DNA of 5,787 nucleotides from Candidatus Altarchaeales archaeon (GTDB lineage: Archaea > Altiarchaeota > Altiarchaeia > IMC4 > QMZM01), in contig QMZJ01000084.1 in assembly GCA_003663115.1 (NCBI GenBank), positions 1 through 5,787 on the forward strand, given 5' to 3'. The position numbers were made by a program, and so were the translations under genes. Below the pieces are notes generated by a model, which did no database searches, was not told where the DNA came from, and saw only the letters and a list, made by a program, of their open reading frames with translations. Each line of letters opens with the position of its first letter. Position 1 is the first letter of the stretch. Shown one piece after another: positions 1-5,303 of this stretch.

Positions 1-2
1 CC

Positions 3-80
3 GAGTTTGTGGATCACTTCGCGAGGGTGCGGCCGGAATTTAATCCGGGAAGAAAGCCGAGAGAGATAACGGATTATTAG
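3..80 (+). CDS. C-terminal end of an unidentified protein (5' truncated)
   Basis: Reading from base 3 gives 25 residues, beginning EFVDHFARVRPEF and ending in ...REITDY, before a TAG at 78-80. The segment is rich in charged residues with Arg, Lys, Pro and Glu, and its codon use (AGA, AGG, ATA, GAG) matches the other genes here. The other two plus frames also run open for a while, but give less protein-like peptides. The rest of the gene lies left of the window, so family and function cannot be assigned. It converges on the HAD gene at 215-1309, with 134 bases between the stops. Its reality is inferred from composition only; a non-coding explanation remains possible. Confidence 0.5.
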   Translation, partial: EFVDHFARVRPEFNPGRKPREITDY

Positions 81-85
81 AGAGC

Positions 86-200
86 AGGTAAAACAATAGA
101 TCTGCCTGTAGGCACAAATTACCTCGTCCATTCAATTTGATCTTCAAGAAGATCCCCGGCAGGATGAGATGGCACGGGGATATGAAATCCAGGATATCCT
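86..200. repeat. Intergenic cluster of inverted repeats
   Basis: The gap between two convergent genes holds several perfect inverted repeats in a row. AGGTAA (86-91) pairs with TTACCT (119-124) and encloses a second stem, TGCCT (103-107) with AGGCA (110-114). GATCTTC (139-145) and GAAGATC (148-154) flank a two-base centre. ATCCCCG (152-158) pairs with CGGGGAT (175-181). AGGATATCCT (191-200) is a ten-base palindrome. The repeats sit 3' of both genes, so they could help end or protect transcripts from either side; on the minus strand the HAD stop is followed by a run of five T (bases 208-212 of the plus strand are A). An unannotated structured RNA is another option. The pairing is seen directly; any function is inferred. 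Confidence 0.4.
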
Positions 201-214
201 ATTACGGAAAAATT

Positions 215-1309
215 CTAACCCAATTTTGCTGCATCGCCCCTGACCAGGACCCTAGTTTTTTCATGAATCTTCAACACCTCTTCGAGTTTTTCCCTATTAA
301 TGCCTTCAAGATAGTGAAAATGAGGGGGGAAAAACTCTGGATCACGAACCTTTGTTAAGAGAAAGTTCTTCAGATCCTCTGGAATGACCTCATCCGGGAT
401 CTTCTCTGGATCTTTCACGAATTCGTCATAGCTATTTTCCCATGTTTTTACCGTATCCATAACGGTGGATCTTCCACCGCGCATATATGCCAAAATAATA
501 ATCAGTAAGAAGCGAATATCTGTCGCAGCGAGACCGACATTGGAATAGGGAATTGCATATTTATTCCCGTTAAATACAACTGATATGCCCTTTTCTGCCT
601 TTACCTCTTTAAGCATCTTGTAATCCGTTATGCTGTCGCCAACAACTATTAGCTCGGACAAACTCTTTTTTACCTTTTTAGCGATCCTTAGGGTTGCGTC
701 TACTTTTCTCTGACCCCCGATTACAACCACCCTTCTCATCACGTCCTCCAGTTCGGTCCCCACAATATCTCTATAATAGAATCTATCCAGCCTCTCCTTT
801 ATCCTATTGTCATCATTTATGTTGGGATAGAGCTTTTTAAGTATATCTCTTTCGAGATCTTCGATCAGAGAAGTGCTCAATTCTCCTATCTCCTCCTTAA
901 ATTCGTCTAATGGAAAGAAGGTACAATAGATTCTCTCCGGTGGAATCCCTATCTGCTCCCCCACATTGTATGCATGTTGCTGATAGCTTGTGGAGATTAT
1001 ATATGGAACCCACCCCAACTGCTCGAGCCTAGAAATTAAAAATCTTGAACCATCAATGATCTTTGCTCTCTCCGAAACCTTTAGAATATCTCTCTCGGAT
1101 ATGTCGTGATAGATCAGAAAGGGAACGATCAATGCTAATGTATCGCCCGGTTCATAGTTTTTCCTTCTCTCCAAGGTAAGAAGATCGTCGTATCTGCTTA
1201 TGACCTCAAAGATCTCGTGCCCGTTATCGACTAGATCCATCACCTCATAGGCGTTGTCCTGTGGTGAAAGTGGTCCCTCCAGGTCAAAACAGATTATATT
1301 TCTGGTCAT
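215..1309 (-). CDS. HAD-superfamily phosphatase-like protein, COG4030 / EhaR type
   Basis: This 364-residue soluble protein carries all four HAD phosphatase motifs. Motif I is D9-L-E11-G-P with Asp9 as the expected nucleophile. Motif II is the IISTS stretch around Ser106/Thr107. Motif III is Lys202 in GGQRK. Motif IV is GDSITD with Asp225 and Asp229. The second acid of motif I is Glu instead of Asp, as in the ThrH (DLEG) branch of HAD enzymes. Residues about 30-90 and 130-195 look like helical cap insertions, and a hydrophobic stretch near 266-276 follows the core. The length and DLEGPLSPQDNAYE opening fit the archaeal family that methanogen annotations call energy-converting hydrogenase A subunit R (EhaR). 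No other Eha subunit is visible here, so a hydrogenase role is not supported; the substrate is unknown. The ATG at 1307-1309 has no clear Shine-Dalgarno sequence. It is divergent from the prepilin peptidase gene. Confidence 0.85.
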   Translation of the reverse strand: MTRNIICFDLEGPLSPQDNAYEVMDLVDNGHEIFEVISRYDDLLTLERRKNYEPGDTLALIVPFLIYHDISERDILKVSERAKIIDGSRFLISRLEQLGWVPYIISTSYQQHAYNVGEQIGIPPERIYCTFFPLDEFKEEIGELSTSLIEDLERDILKKLYPNINDDNRIKERLDRFYYRDIVGTELEDVMRRVVVIGGQRKVDATLRIAKKVKKSLSELIVVGDSITDYKMLKEVKAEKGISVVFNGNKYAIPYSNVGLAATDIRFLLIIILAYMRGGRSTVMDTVKTWENSYDEFVKDPEKIPDEVIPEDLKNFLLTKVRDPEFFPPHFHYLEGINREKLEEVLKIHEKTRVLVRGDAAKLG

Positions 1310-1317
1310 CTTTTACG

Positions 1318-1352
1318 TCTATATTAATTATCTCATTTTTGTAATATATTAT
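1318..1352. promoter_or_regulatory. Divergent promoter region between HAD and prepilin peptidase genes
   Basis: The 46 bases between the two divergent ATG codons are strongly AT-rich. TATATTAATTA (about 1320-1330) lies roughly 30 bases before the plus-strand ATG at 1356. The nearly symmetrical TAATATATTA (1342-1351) lies about 37 bases before the minus-strand ATG at 1309. Each spacing would give a very short or absent 5' leader, normal for archaea, and neither gene has a good Shine-Dalgarno sequence. The boxes are seen; their use as promoters is inferred. Confidence 0.35.
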
Positions 1353-1355
1353 GAA

Positions 1356-2261
1356 ATGTTGACCATAGCCGAATTAATTGCCGGGATTACTACCCTTTTT
1401 TTACTACTCGCGAGCTACTTCGATCTGAGAACCGGTGAGATACCGGAGAAGCTCACCCGGGGGCTTATTGTCATAGTTATCACTACAGCCATGATATATT
1501 CTCTCTGCAGAGTAAATCCCTCATTTTTATTATCATCGGTGGTTGTGGGCACAGGCTTTTTTATTTTTGGGTACGTAATGTTTTACCTGGGTGAATGGGG
1601 GGGCGGCGACGTCAAATTACTGGCGGGGATCGGTTGCTCCCTTGGTTTCTTGAACTCAACGAACTACTTTACAGAGGCTTTCTCCCCCCTCTATTTAGAG
1701 GGAATTTTTCCCTACTACATAGATTATTTCATAAATCTCGCAATAGTATCGTCTCCATATATCATCATTTATTCATTCCTCCTCGGTTTGATGAAGCCAC
1801 AGGTCTTTGAAGAATTTACGGGTTACCTCGGGAAAAGAAATTCCATTCTACTCGTTCTTTTATCCCTGGCTCCCTTCCTACTCGCTTTAAATCTGGGTAT
1901 GAACAGACTGGCCTTGATCTATCTATCTGTCCCCCTTCTTGTCTTAATATCCCTTTACCTCAAGGCGGTGGAAGAGATAGCCCTACAAAAAACGGTGGAT
2001 GTTGGCGAGCTAAAAGAGGGAGATATCCTTGCCAATGATCTAATTGTAGACGGGAGAAAGATCGCAAGCAAAAGGAAGATGGAGGGCCTCGATAGAAATC
2101 AGATAACTGAGATAAAAAGATTGGCATCGGAGGGTAAAATATCAAACGTAAGGGTCAGGTGGGGGATCAGGTTTGCACCGATCCTCTTCCTCGCATTTCT
2201 ACTAACTCTAATCTTTGGAGACGTTCTGGAGATGATCGTTGCATCTATACTGACAACTTAA
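1356..2261 (+). CDS. Archaeal class II prepilin/prearchaellin peptidase (A24 family)
   Basis: This is a membrane aspartyl protease that removes class III signal peptides from archaeal pilins or archaellins (EppA/FlaK/PibD-like families). The catalytic pair is visible: Asp23 in YFDLRTGEIP, and Asp85 in the GGGD motif followed by VKLLAG, both at cytoplasmic ends of membrane segments. Hydrophobic segments lie at about 4-20, 36-50, 57-78, 124-145, 163-180, 184-201 and 272-297. A soluble stretch (about 203-270) containing VGELKEGDILANDLI precedes the last segment and resembles the C-terminal domain of archaeal type II prepilin peptidases (Arc_PepC_II). I chose the ATG at 1356, giving 301 residues. 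The frame stays open back to an ATG at 1254, but that extension overlaps the HAD gene and displaces the usual N-terminal helix. No pilin gene is nearby, so its substrates are elsewhere. The next gene starts 24 bases downstream. Confidence 0.88.
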   Translation: MLTIAELIAGITTLFLLLASYFDLRTGEIPEKLTRGLIVIVITTAMIYSLCRVNPSFLLSSVVVGTGFFIFGYVMFYLGEWGGGDVKLLAGIGCSLGFLNSTNYFTEAFSPLYLEGIFPYYIDYFINLAIVSSPYIIIYSFLLGLMKPQVFEEFTGYLGKRNSILLVLLSLAPFLLALNLGMNRLALIYLSVPLLVLISLYLKAVEEIALQKTVDVGELKEGDILANDLIVDGRKIASKRKMEGLDRNQITEIKRLASEGKISNVRVRWGIRFAPILFLAFLLTLIFGDVLEMIVASILTT

Positions 2262-2266
2262 ATAAA
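2258..2266 (+). promoter_or_regulatory. TATA-like box for the MgtE-type gene
   Basis: TTAAATAAA overlaps the stop codon of the prepilin peptidase and is centred about 24 bases before the ATG at 2286. That is the spacing expected for an archaeal promoter producing a leaderless mRNA. There is no Shine-Dalgarno sequence in the 24-base gap, which fits. The gene could still also be read by run-through from upstream. Confidence 0.45.
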
Positions 2267-2285
2267 CCACCTTTTAATATTTTAT

Positions 2286-2858
2286 ATGAACCCGGAGGTC
2301 AAGAGGATATTAAAAGAGAGCATACCGATACTGATTCTCTGCGCCATTGGGGGGATTGTGGCGGGGATAATGCTGCAGGGGATGGAGCGAGAATTACTGA
2401 AGATCCCGGGACTCTTGATTCTATTGCCCGCAATTCTCGGAATGAGGGGGAATATAAGTGGTGCATTGGGTTCCAGGCTGGCATCTGCCTTGCATCTCGG
2501 TTTAATTGATCCCGAATTAAAATGGAATAAACACCTTAGCAATAATGTTTTGGCAACAATGTTGCTCAATGTATTAATGTCCTTCCTCTTGGGATTAATT
2601 TCCTACGCGGCCTATGAACTCACAAACTTCAAAAATCACGCAAATGTTCTGGAATTAACGGCGATAGCGGTTATTGCGGGGGTTCTTGCCGGTCTAATTT
2701 TAACGGCACTCTCTGTATTATTGGCGATACTCACGTATGCAAGGGGCCTTGATCCAGACAATATATTAATGCCCTCATTATCAACAGTTGGTGACATTAT
2801 AACGGTTATCTGCTTGTTATTTGCCGTTAGAATCGTAGGCTATATACCCTATATTTAA
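2286..2858 (+). CDS. MgtE/SLC41-type divalent cation channel, single membrane domain
   Basis: This 190-residue integral membrane protein matches the MgtE transmembrane domain, which conducts Mg2+ (sometimes other divalent ions) across the cell membrane. Five hydrophobic segments lie at about 13-33, 41-56, 86-110, 123-150 and 168-187. Family motifs are visible: P48 through GMRGNISGALGSRL (52-65), the GLDPDN segment (154-159), and LSTVGD ending at Asp170, which matches the position of the pore-lining Asp in the bacterial MgtE structure. The N-terminal and CBS regulatory domains of bacterial MgtE are absent. Eukaryotic SLC41 fuses two such domains; here there is only one, so the channel is presumably a dimer, or pairs with another half-protein encoded elsewhere. 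The PhoU-TrkA_C gene downstream is the likely regulatory partner. No Shine-Dalgarno sequence precedes the ATG, suggesting a leaderless mRNA. Mg2+ specificity is inferred from the family. Confidence 0.85.
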   Translation: MNPEVKRILKESIPILILCAIGGIVAGIMLQGMERELLKIPGLLILLPAILGMRGNISGALGSRLASALHLGLIDPELKWNKHLSNNVLATMLLNVLMSFLLGLISYAAYELTNFKNHANVLELTAIAVIAGVLAGLILTALSVLLAILTYARGLDPDNILMPSLSTVGDIITVICLLFAVRIVGYIPYI

Positions 2859-2890
2859 AAACAGATAAACAATATAATTTAATTAGTAAC

Positions 2891-2898
2891 TATAAAAT
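2891..2898 (+). promoter_or_regulatory. TATA-like box for the PhoU-TrkA_C gene
   Basis: TATAAAAT stands out in the gap after the MgtE gene. Transcription starting about 25 bases downstream, near 2920, would give a 5' leader of about 105 bases, long for an archaeal mRNA. A second candidate, ACTATATG at 2932-2939, would start transcription near 2962, inside or just past the Shine-Dalgarno sequence, so it fits less well. Both are inferred from sequence alone. Confidence 0.4.
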
Positions 2899-2953
2899 CA
2901 ACAGCTCCACAAAGGTAGAGTTGAACCCAAAACTATATGTCAAAAAACAAAAA

Positions 2954-2961
2954 AGGAGGTG
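2954..2961 (+). promoter_or_regulatory. Distant perfect Shine-Dalgarno sequence
   Basis: AGGAGGTG is an eight-base perfect match to the archaeal anti-Shine-Dalgarno sequence, in a GC-poor leader where such a match is unlikely by chance. No ATG, GTG or TTG occurs at the usual 5-10 bases downstream. The nearest credible starts of the downstream gene are GTG 3017 and ATG 3026, 55 and 64 bases away. The DNA between forms a hairpin that could bring this site close to the ATG. The site is seen; its pairing with that start is inferred. Confidence 0.55.
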
Positions 2962-2965
2962 CAAG

Positions 2966-3017
2966 CGCAAGTAAAGGATACTGTGATTTCTCTGTGACAT
3001 AAAGCAGTATCCTTGCG
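2966..3017 (+). promoter_or_regulatory. Hairpin between the Shine-Dalgarno sequence and the start codon
   Basis: The right arm CAGTATCCTTGCG (3005-3017) pairs perfectly with the left arm made of CGCAA (2966-2970) and GGATACTG (2976-2983). This gives 13 base pairs with a five-base bulge at 2971-2975 and a 21-base loop at 2984-3004. The loop region contains CTGTGA twice (2981-2986 and 2992-2997). An alternative weaker outer pairing joins 2962-2968 with 3017-3023 and includes GU pairs. Folding the stem leaves about 12 bases between the Shine-Dalgarno sequence and the ATG at 3026. There is no T-tract after the stem, so it is not a typical terminator. It may enable initiation, block it, or bind a ligand or protein. 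Confidence 0.5.
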
Positions 3018-3025
3018 TGTTTGTA

Positions 3026-3652
3026 ATGACGGAACAGGAAGTTGATGAGATTGTAGATCAGGCGATCTCTCACAAGAGAAACGTCAAAGATATCTTGGTG
3101 GAGATGAAGGATACATCCGAGCTGATGGTGGATCTCGCTTATTCTGCCCTATTAACCAACAGTAAGGATATCGCCGAGGAGGTACGGGAGCTCGAAGAGA
3201 AGATGGACAATCATAGGTATGAAATAGAGGCAATGTTATTACTATCTGCAAGAACACCCGAGGATGCCGCAGATCTCTCTGGAATTCTCCACGTGGTGGT
3301 TGCTGCGGAGGACATAGCCGATGCCGCAGAGGAGATAGCGGACGTTGTTCTTCGGGGGGTTGGTGACCATCCGATCTATAAGAAAATGCTAGGTGAGGCG
3401 GAAGAACAGGTTGTGAGGACAAAGGTTGTAAGTGGATCCGAACTTATTGGAAAGACACTTGGGGATATGCGGGTCTCTTCAAGGACAGGCTGCTATATCA
3501 GAGCGATCAGGAGAGGGTCGGCATGGATCTACGATCCAGATAGAAATACCAAGATCTTTGAGGGGGACGTGTTAATCGCCAGCGGTACCAAATCTGCCGT
3601 AGACGCGTTGATAGAGCTGAGTAAGGGAGAAAAGTCCGTTACTGAGGAATAG
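3026..3652 (+). CDS. PhoU-TrkA_C (RCK_C) regulatory protein, COG3273 type
   Basis: This is a soluble cytoplasmic protein of 208 residues. About 18-115 form a helical PhoU-like domain (VKDILVEMKDTSELMVDLAYSA, here 20-41 in outline) with an acidic segment around EDIADAAEEIAD (95-106). About 128-200 form a TrkA_C/RCK_C domain with GSELIGKTLGDMRV and FEGDVLIASGT as its typical strands. RCK_C domains bind small ligands and control ion channels; in archaea this two-domain protein is commonly encoded next to MgtE-type membrane proteins, as here. It probably gates or senses for the channel at 2286-2858; this is inferred from domains and context. I chose ATG 3026. GTG 3017 (three codons longer) is also possible, but its first base is inside the leader hairpin. 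It has its own TATA-like box and long leader, so it may be controlled separately from the channel. It ends 5 bases before the stop of the convergent DUF373 gene. Confidence 0.85.
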   Translation: MTEQEVDEIVDQAISHKRNVKDILVEMKDTSELMVDLAYSALLTNSKDIAEEVRELEEKMDNHRYEIEAMLLLSARTPEDAADLSGILHVVVAAEDIADAAEEIADVVLRGVGDHPIYKKMLGEAEEQVVRTKVVSGSELIGKTLGDMRVSSRTGCYIRAIRRGSAWIYDPDRNTKIFEGDVLIASGTKSAVDALIELSKGEKSVTEE

Positions 3653-3657
3653 GACTT

Positions 3658-4893
3658 TTAACTCATACGAATAACAATCCTATCATCCTTCGATACGATA
3701 TCCTCTTTGAGTATCCTTTTTCTCCCCACCTTAAGGCCCACAAATTTCGAGCCGTCCAGCAAAACCCTGTTTACTTTTCCCATCCTCTCCCCCGCCTCGT
3801 TATAAACCTCGCGGTTCGAAAATTCATCTATTAACCTCTGCCTTGCGCGTATTTCCTCTATAAATAGATATTCTGTAACCTTGATTACACCAACAAATAT
3901 GAGGATACCCACTAATACGGAGATGATAAAATTGGCAATACCCAGAGGTTCGAACCAGAAGCTTGCGCCGGATTCTACCATCAACTTTATTAAAAAGGCG
4001 AATGCGAGAAAAACCAGATCCGTGCGAACGTTTAGATACCTACCGGTTGAATAATCGTCAATGATCTTACCAACAACCGCAATGACAATTGCCGCCAATA
4101 TAAGATCTGCGGAGCCCTTAATAAAAGCAGCCGACAGACCTATAAGGCTTATTGGGTTTCTCCTGACAATTTCGTCATATCCATATCCCAGTGCCACCAT
4201 AAAGATAACGGCCGCGGTCAGATAGGTCAAAGTGCTGATCTTTTCCACAGATAGCGACTTGAAAAATTCCGACGTTCTGGAGAAGAAATCCTCCTCATAG
4301 CCGAAGCCCTTTATGAGCAAATAGATTCCAATTATCGCGAATATCATATTCATGGCCTGTAGCATTATCCCAAATGCCCCTCCAATTGCTAAGAGAATTA
4401 AAGCCAAGCCCGGAATTCCGAAAACCAGTCTCGCTAAGTTTGGATCCCCTTCAACCTCCTTGATGAAGTGAATTATCTTGAAATATGCCCTCTCCAGCTC
4501 CTGGCTCTGCCTTACAATTACCGTCTGTACCGAATTGATCTTGGTTCTTGATTCAATGATGGGTATTACCTGTTCATCCTCCACCCCATCGGTAACCAGA
4601 ATAATCCCATCAGGTTTAAATTTTTCGATTAATTCATCCAGCTGTCTTGCTATCTCTGCGTCCGATGACACGCCAACTCTCTTATCCCCGGTTAATGTGG
4701 CTATTTCGGTATTCAGCTCTTTTGCTATTTTTACGGCTGCAAATATCGCGTTAACATCGGTATCCTCTGGATCTGCCAAGGCCAGTTCCTCTGCTACGGC
4801 AATATTTCTGTCGACTCCGATAATGGGGCCCTTTGCGTTCGTTTTTTTGCCTATATCGTCATCTCGATCGACACAGATAACTAAACTTTCCAT
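3658..4893 (-). CDS. DUF373 family (COG2237) membrane protein with PRC-barrel-like C-terminus
   Basis: This 411-residue protein belongs to a conserved archaeal family of unknown function. A soluble N-terminal domain (about 1-150) holds the family's signatures: CVDRDDDIGKK (7-17), ALADPEDTDVNAIFAA (38-53), and VTDGVEDEQVIPIIESR (100-116), all rich in acidic residues and suggestive of metal or nucleotide binding. About six membrane helices follow at roughly 154-176, 180-197, 221-238, 249-276, 291-307 and 316-338. A soluble tail (about 357-411) reads like a PRC-barrel: EVYNEAGERMGKVNRVLLDG, then a short strand, then a residue run ending EDIVSKDDRIVIRMS. The length and domain order look complete. 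The ATG at 4891-4893 has a TATA-like box about 22 bases upstream, implying a leaderless mRNA. It is divergent from the MC1 gene. DUF373 assignment is firm; any biochemical role is speculative. Confidence 0.88.
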   Translation of the reverse strand: MESLVICVDRDDDIGKKTNAKGPIIGVDRNIAVAEELALADPEDTDVNAIFAAVKIAKELNTEIATLTGDKRVGVSSDAEIARQLDELIEKFKPDGIILVTDGVEDEQVIPIIESRTKINSVQTVIVRQSQELERAYFKIIHFIKEVEGDPNLARLVFGIPGLALILLAIGGAFGIMLQAMNMIFAIIGIYLLIKGFGYEEDFFSRTSEFFKSLSVEKISTLTYLTAAVIFMVALGYGYDEIVRRNPISLIGLSAAFIKGSADLILAAIVIAVVGKIIDDYSTGRYLNVRTDLVFLAFAFLIKLMVESGASFWFEPLGIANFIISVLVGILIFVGVIKVTEYLFIEEIRARQRLIDEFSNREVYNEAGERMGKVNRVLLDGSKFVGLKVGRKRILKEDIVSKDDRIVIRMS

Positions 4894-4910
4894 CCTTTAT
4901 ATTCATTTTG

Positions 4911-4920
4911 TTTTTTAAAG
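4911..4920 (-). promoter_or_regulatory. TATA-like box for the DUF373 gene
   Basis: On the minus strand this reads CTTTAAAAAA, centred about 22-23 bases before the ATG at 4893. That spacing predicts transcription starting at or within a base or two of the start codon, consistent with the lack of a usable Shine-Dalgarno sequence (the only purine run, AAAGG, abuts the ATG). It lies back to back with the MC1 promoter. Confidence 0.5.
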
Positions 4921-4927
4921 CTATATG

Positions 4928-4941
4928 TTAATAAATATATA
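4928..4941 (+). promoter_or_regulatory. TATA box for the MC1 gene
   Basis: TTAATAAATATATA is the strongest TATA-like run in the window, with AAATATAT at 4933-4940 as its core. Transcription about 26 bases downstream, near 4963, would give a leader of about 19 bases that includes the Shine-Dalgarno sequence at 4968-4974. A strong promoter suits an abundant DNA-binding protein. Its use is inferred. Confidence 0.6.
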
Positions 4942-4967
4942 CTTTACCTATAACTGCTCTATAGTAT

Positions 4968-4974
4968 AGGAGGT
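4968..4974 (+). promoter_or_regulatory. Ribosome binding site of the MC1 gene
   Basis: AGGAGGT lies seven bases before the ATG at 4982, a near-ideal site and spacing. It fixes the start and shows that this organism uses Shine-Dalgarno initiation for some genes while others look leaderless. It is also the reference for judging the distant AGGAGGTG at 2954-2961. Confidence 0.8.
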
Positions 4975-4981
4975 ATAAAAA

Positions 4982-5269
4982 ATGGCAAAAGAAAGGAAAT
5001 ACTATGAACTAAGAGTGGGTGAAGAGAAACACGTCTTCACCGGAAAAACACCGAGACAGGCTGCATTAAAGGCGGCAACAAGGGGGTTTAAAGACATACG
5101 GTTGAGAGAGAGAGGAAGAAGGAATAAGGACGGCACGTATTCTATCCACGTGTTCAAGGGTGATGTCAAGATAGTAGACGCACCAGAAAACAGACCAGAC
5201 TGGCTACCGGCAAAGGTCAAAAAACCAATAGTCAAGAAAACAGGGGTTGAGAGAGTCAAGAAGATCTAA
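4982..5269 (+). CDS. MC1-type non-histone chromosomal DNA-binding protein
   Basis: MC1 is a small basic protein that binds double-stranded DNA as a monomer, bends it sharply and helps compact the chromosome of methanogens, halophiles and relatives. The 95 residues match the family over their whole length. Key segments are HVFTGKTPRQAALKAATRG (17-35), IRLRERG (39-45), HVFKG (56-60) and IVDAPENRPDWLP (64-76). Trp74 sits where the DNA-contacting Trp of Methanosarcina MC1 is found. Compared with my memory of that protein, the loop after the first helix is shorter, the loop at 46-53 (RRNKDGTY) is longer, and the Trp following HVFK is missing. The lysine-rich tail (79-95) is retained. A strong TATA box, an ideal Shine-Dalgarno sequence and a T-rich terminator suggest a highly expressed single-gene transcript. 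The family assignment is firm. Confidence 0.93.
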   Translation: MAKERKYYELRVGEEKHVFTGKTPRQAALKAATRGFKDIRLRERGRRNKDGTYSIHVFKGDVKIVDAPENRPDWLPAKVKKPIVKKTGVERVKKI

Positions 5270-5300
5270 TTTTCCCTTTTTCTTTTTTTATTTATTTTTT
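5270..5300 (+). terminator. T-rich archaeal terminator after MC1
   Basis: Directly after the MC1 stop codon, 25 of 31 bases are T, broken by four C and two A, with runs of up to seven T. Archaeal RNA polymerase stops at such T-tracts without needing a hairpin. The tract ends just three bases before the ATG of prs, so it also replaces the usual space for a separate promoter or ribosome binding site. Confidence 0.7.
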
Positions 5301-5303
5301 AAT

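Noticed and set aside
1254..1355. A 34-codon N-terminal extension of the prepilin peptidase starting at ATG 1254.
   Set aside because: It overlaps the start of the HAD gene on the other strand and the divergent promoter region. The ATG at 1356 gives the N-terminal helix typical of the family.
2159..2569. Open frames on both strands overlapping the MgtE gene and the 3' end of the prepilin peptidase.
   Set aside because: They overlap well-supported membrane protein genes and give low-complexity or atypical peptides with no recognisable domains.
2959..2997. A possible 12-codon leader peptide (GTG to TGA) upstream of the PhoU-TrkA_C gene.
   Set aside because: Its GTG lies inside the Shine-Dalgarno sequence itself, so that site cannot serve it, and the peptide has no recognisable codon bias towards a regulatory amino acid.
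2966..3017. The hairpin read as an intrinsic terminator for the MgtE gene.
   Set aside because: There is no T-tract after the stem, the structure follows the Shine-Dalgarno sequence, and it abuts the next start codon. A translational role fits better.
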